This document shows, one piece after another, positions 60,722-64,000 of a stretch of 64,000 nt of DNA; within the stretch, counting starts at the first letter, position 1; each line of letters starts with the position of its first letter. The stretch comes from Limisoma sp963601185 (GTDB lineage Bacteria; Bacteroidota; Bacteroidia; Bacteroidales; Muribaculaceae), in NCBI GenBank assembly GCA_963601185.1, contig CAVCEE010000008.1:47578-111577 (forward strand), read 5' to 3'. The translations under genes and the position numbers were made by a program. The notes beneath the pieces are model-generated. The model worked only from the letters and a program-made list of their open reading frames with translations. It ran no database searches and had not been told where the DNA came from.

Positions 60722-61723
60722 TTATTCAGCCTTACCTTCGCTGCCGAGCACGTATTTGATTTTGTGCATGTAGAGTTTCTTCATGTTGTCGCGAGCCGGA
60801 CCGAGGTACTTGCGTGGGTCGAACTCTGCTGGCTTCTCTGCAAACACTTGACGGATGGCTGCTGTCATTGCAAGACGGCTGTCAGAGTCGATGTTGATTT
60901 TGCAAACTGCCGACTTGGCTGCTTTGCGGAGTTCCTCTTCAGGAATACCGATGGCTGCCTTCAATGCACCGCCAAACTTGTTGATTGTGTCAACTTCCTC
61001 TTGTGGAACTGAAGATGATCCGTGGAGCACGATTGGGAATCCAGGAAGTTTCTCCATAACTGCATCGAGCACGTCGAATGCCAATGGAGGAGGAACCATA
61101 CGACCAGTCTTCTCGTCGATATGGCACTGTTCCGGAGTGAACTTGTATGCACCGTGAGAAGTACCGATTGAGATTGCCAAAGAGTCGCAACCTGTGCGAG
61201 TAGCGAAGTCGATAACCTCTTCAGGGTCAGTGTATGTGTGGTGGTCAGAAGAAACCTCGTCCTCAACGCCTGCCAATACACCGAGCTCGCCTTCTACTGT
61301 TACGTCAAACTGGTGAGCGTATTCAACCACTTTCTTAGTCAATGCAACGTTCTCCTCGTAAGGAAGGTGTGAACCGTCGATCATCACTGAAGAGAAACCG
61401 AAGTCTACACACGACTTGCAGAGTTCGAAGCTATCACCGTGGTCGAGGTGAAGCACGATTTGCGGACGCTCCCAACCAAGTTCCTTTGCATATTCAACGG
61501 CACCTTCTGCCATATAGCGGAGAAGAGTCTGGTTAGCGTAGTTGCGCGCACCTTTCGACACTTGAAGGATCACCGGTGATTTTGTTTCAGCAGCTGCTTG
61601 GATGATTGCTTGAAGCTGCTCCATGTTGTTGAAGTTGAATGCAGGGATTGCATAACCTCCCTTGATTGCCTTGGCAAACATCTCGCGAGTGTTCACGAGA
61701 CCAAGATCTTTGAAATTGACCAT
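60722..61723 (-). CDS. fba: Fructose-bisphosphate aldolase, class II
   Basis: 333 residues. Zinc-dependent enzyme splitting fructose-1,6-bisphosphate into DHAP and glyceraldehyde-3-phosphate. Motifs: IPAFNFNNMEQ, catalytic VLHLDHGDSFELC, SVMIDGSHLPYEEN, EGELGVLAGVEDE, SIGTSHGAYKF and VLHGSSSVPQEEV. Length and motifs fit the tetrameric class IIB type. T-rich codons as in pckA suggest high expression. It has its own promoter and terminator. Confidence 0.97.
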   Translation of the reverse strand: MVNFKDLGLVNTREMFAKAIKGGYAIPAFNFNNMEQLQAIIQAAAETKSPVILQVSKGARNYANQTLLRYMAEGAVEYAKELGWERPQIVLHLDHGDSFELCKSCVDFGFSSVMIDGSHLPYEENVALTKKVVEYAHQFDVTVEGELGVLAGVEDEVSSDHHTYTDPEEVIDFATRTGCDSLAISIGTSHGAYKFTPEQCHIDEKTGRMVPPPLAFDVLDAVMEKLPGFPIVLHGSSSVPQEEVDTINKFGGALKAAIGIPEEELRKAAKSAVCKINIDSDSRLAMTAAIRQVFAEKPAEFDPRKYLGPARDNMKKLYMHKIKYVLGSEGKAE

Positions 61724-61779
61724 AATATTACAATATATTAAAGAATAATTTGTTGCAGAAATATTTCTTTATTTCGGTG

Positions 61780-61810
61780 CAAAGTTACTACGTTTGCATT
61801 TCCCAAGCAA
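61780..61810 (-). promoter_or_regulatory. Promoter of fba
   Basis: On the minus strand TTG at 61810-61808, 20 bp, TAACTTTG at 61787-61780, giving a leader of about 50 nt. Confidence 0.7.
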
Positions 61811-61847
61811 CAAAATTTCATTTAAAGTTTGTTGTCCGAGTGGGTTT

Positions 61848-62330
61848 TCACCTGACCACTACTTTCTTTGCCACGCCACAAACCCGCACTATGTAGATGC
61901 CCGGGGTCGACATCTCTATATTGTGGTCATAGCCCGAATAGCAGTTGTTTCCAGTATCACCTCCTCCAAATAAGTATAACTAAGATATGGATCATACTTT
62001 CCATTATAGTTTGCTTCTCCCAAATCAAGATAGACCAAACGGCCTGACTCCTCTGACATAGGGACTCTGACTTTCTGATTATATTTATCGGTTATAGTAA
62101 AACCATTTGCCATTACCCTGATGTCATAAATGTCGACAGAATTTATACTTCCTGTAACTTTAAGCGAATCCACCTCCCTCCAATCACAAATCTTCTTGAG
62201 TTCATACGACAATGAACCCGGTACTGTTACATTAACTGTAACTGTCGTTGCTATTCGTTAATCGCAAGTGCAGAAACTAAGGCTAATATTGTGATTATCT
62301 TCTTCTTGATAATCTGTTGATTGCTCGCAA
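61848..62330 (-). pseudogene. Remnant of a secreted LRR/BspA-like protein with sorting-type tail
   Basis: Three frames must be joined. First a signal-like KKKIITILALVSALA that runs into a TAG near 62251; then, in another frame, VTVNVTVPGSLSYELKKICDW and VDSLKVTGSINSVDIYDIRVMA (to 61916), the usual lead segment of BspA-like LRR proteins; then, in the third frame, NIEMSTPGIYIVRVCGVAKKVVVR ending at 61848, a sorting-type C-terminus. The whole LRR middle is missing. The parts and their order are those of a normal secreted protein, so this is a decayed, internally deleted copy. Start is uncertain. Confidence 0.75.
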
Positions 62331-63047
62331 GTGATTGATAATCAATATCTATTTCGTATTGTGTTAGCCACAAGAAACAAACTGGAAACAAGATTTGCAT
62401 TAAACCCGAAACGGAAAGCAAGAGAAAACATAAATTAACACGGAAATGAACGGCAATTTTTCGATTATGGCATGTTTCTTGTTTCGTGGGGATGAGGATT
62501 CCTTTGAAAAACTTTGGGAAATATGAGGTAAAATCTAAGTCCAATAAAGCTTTACTTTTAATTGGAATTTTTATAAATGTGCTTTCTTGAAAAGATTTCA
62601 TAAATTTGCACTTGCTTGTTGAATTCACGACAAAATGATAGAGATTGCATTCTATAAAGATAGTGTAGCAAGACAACTTTTTGATGAGTCAAATAGAATA
62701 AAGACGCAATTAAAACGTGAGAAAAGTAAGTGAAAATGTTTTTCTTGTATCACTATGCAAAATATAACCATGTGTAACTTAGTTTAATGTAGTTTAAATA
62801 TTCTCTGAAAATCACTTTGTCTCAAAAAGTATTTATACCTTTCCACTCGGAATACAAAAAGAGACAAATAATTGCAGTTTGCTTTCCTTTTGATACAATT
62901 ATTCCAATAACCTTTGCGCAAGGTTGATACAGCCCCGTCTGGGTAAAAAGGCGTAACTTCTAAGGAAAATGTATCTGTAACAATTTCGTTGGATGGATGT
63001 ACAGCAGAACAACATGAGTTCCTTAGAGGGAAATAAAGTAGAATAAT
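62331..63047. other. AT-rich stretch with no supported gene
   Basis: About 700 bp of low GC. A TAAATTTG at 62601-62608 could be a -7 element, and behind it a 32-codon frame (62635-62733, starting MIEIAFYKDSVARQLFDESN) ends in a Lys-rich stretch; it could be a remnant of a longer gene. A longer minus-strand frame (62251-62676) has no protein-like character except the signal-like end assigned to the pseudogene. Confidence 0.4.
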
Positions 63048-64000
63048 ATGAGAAAGTATTTTGTATTACTAATAATGTTCTTAGGGTTATGCCCAATGCT
63101 GATGGCACAGAACATTCAAGGGGTTGTGACAGACACAAAAGGTATGCCAATTTCATTTGCCAATGTTGTGGAACTGGCACAAGCAGATTCTTCTTTTGTT
63201 AAAGGAACGGTTAGCAAGGAAGATGGTTCTTTCATGCTTGAAGATATAAAAACTGACAATGTTATTCGAGTTTCTCTCATCGGTTATGAAACACAATATA
63301 TAAATTATACGGGGCAAACTACCGTCACCTTAAAACTTCAGGAAAGCACCATCATGCTTGGCGAGGTTGTTGTCAAAAGTTCGTTGCCAAAGACCGTGCT
63401 GCGAGGAGAGGGAATGATAACAAATATAGAAGGCAGTGTGTTGGAGAAAACTTCCAATATGGAACAATTGCTTTCACGCATTCCTAATGTGTCTGCCAAA
63501 GATGGGCAGATAGAAGTATTTGGTCGTGGCACACCTGTTATATTTATCAATGGTAGGAAGATGCAAGACCAGATGGATTTGCAACGTTTGCAACCAAGCG
63601 ACATAAAGAAAATTGAAGTAATCAACAAACCCTGGTGCACGATATGATGCCAGTGTGAAGAGTGTCCTACGCATTACCACAAAGAAGACGCAGGGCGAAG
63701 GCTTAAGCTTTGACAATAAAACTACGTTTTCGGTCAATGAAGAAAAACGTTTGAGCTCTTATGAGTCGTTCCAAGGAAATTATCGAAAAGGAGGATTGGA
63801 TGTCAATGGGTTCTTGTATGGTGCATATGCTCACACTCCAGAAAACAAACAGGTGACGCAATATTCATACATCACAGATACTTGGCAGCAGAATATGAAC
63901 GTCAATCAAGAATTCACGAACATCAACCCGTACGCACGCTTGGGGGTTAGCTATATGCTTGGCGAAGAAAGCAATTTGGGTGCCAGCATCAGCTACAATC
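63048..64000 (+). pseudogene. TonB-receptor-type outer-membrane protein, frameshifted, 3' end outside window
   Basis: Signal peptide MRKYFVLLIMFLGLCPMLMA, a carboxypeptidase-regulatory-like domain (GVVTDTKGMPISFANVVEL), and a plug (LLSRIPNVSAKDGQIEVFGRG, PVIFINGRKM, SDIKKIEVINKP). At CCC 63630-63632 the frame shifts: read on it stops at TGA after PWCTI, but dropping one C gives NKPGARYDASVKSVLRITTKK, the family's usual continuation, open to the window edge. So a one-base insertion has split the gene, or there is a sequencing error. The relative at 55.7 kb is of the same broad group. AT-rich codons differ from the rest of the window. Confidence 0.85.

Overview
The window reads as chromosome of a Bacteroidota bacterium, order Bacteroidales, most likely a gut or oral species. 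Evidence: two SusC/SusD outer-membrane pairs, an ECF sigma/FecR pair wired to a SusC with an STN domain, lipoproteins with classic lipoboxes, ATP-type PckA, and repeated promoters of the Bacteroidota type (TTG or TTTG, about 20 bp, TAnnTTTG). Family level is not settled from sequence alone. Coding density is high. The last 2 kb are visibly more AT-rich and decayed.

Layout. 1-6.1 kb: edge of an L,D-transpeptidase, tRNA-Asp, a YhcG/DUF1016 nuclease, a secreted esterase, asparaginase and pckA. 6.2-15.3 kb: a Wzx/Wzy-type exopolysaccharide locus (export lipoprotein, polymerase, Wzc-like co-polymerase with a degenerate kinase domain, two GT4 glycosyltransferases, a radical SAM/SPASM protein, a flippase). 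15.4-23.5 kb: a complete trans-envelope signalling and uptake unit (ECF sigma, FecR anti-sigma, STN-SusC, SusD) ending in a histidine acid phosphatase, suggesting scavenging of an organic phosphate such as phytate. 24-27.3 kb: a giant internally duplicated leucine-rich-repeat surface protein. 27.4-34 kb: LrgA/LrgB, a FISUMP-like lipoprotein, gyrB, a three-gene minus-strand operon including a tiny Cys/Lys-rich secreted protein, then a 4 x 74 bp tandem repeat and a candidate small RNA.

34.2-39.2 kb: an EmrAB/TolC-type efflux operon with a divergent AraC regulator. 39.3-43.4 kb: tdk, rsmA, mgtE and a carboxynorspermidine-dehydrogenase-like gene. 43.7-49.7 kb: a second FISUMP-like lipoprotein and a second SusC/SusD pair. 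50-61.7 kb: TrpB2-type tryptophan synthase, a DUF4143 ATPase, purN, an MsbA-like ABC exporter, a TonB-dependent receptor, GtrA, MATE and class II fba. 61.8-64 kb: an LRR pseudogene remnant and a frameshifted TonB-receptor-type gene running off the edge.

The most unexplained signals are: an ECF-like promoter (AAACC-N16-GTC) shared by the two FISUMP-like lipoproteins 16 kb apart; a promoter plus hairpins plus terminator with no ORF at 33.86-34.07 kb; two 33-bp-period arrays that each keep an open 11-residue repeat frame; the Cys-rich small protein operon; and the dedicated sigma/anti-sigma/SusCD/phosphatase unit.
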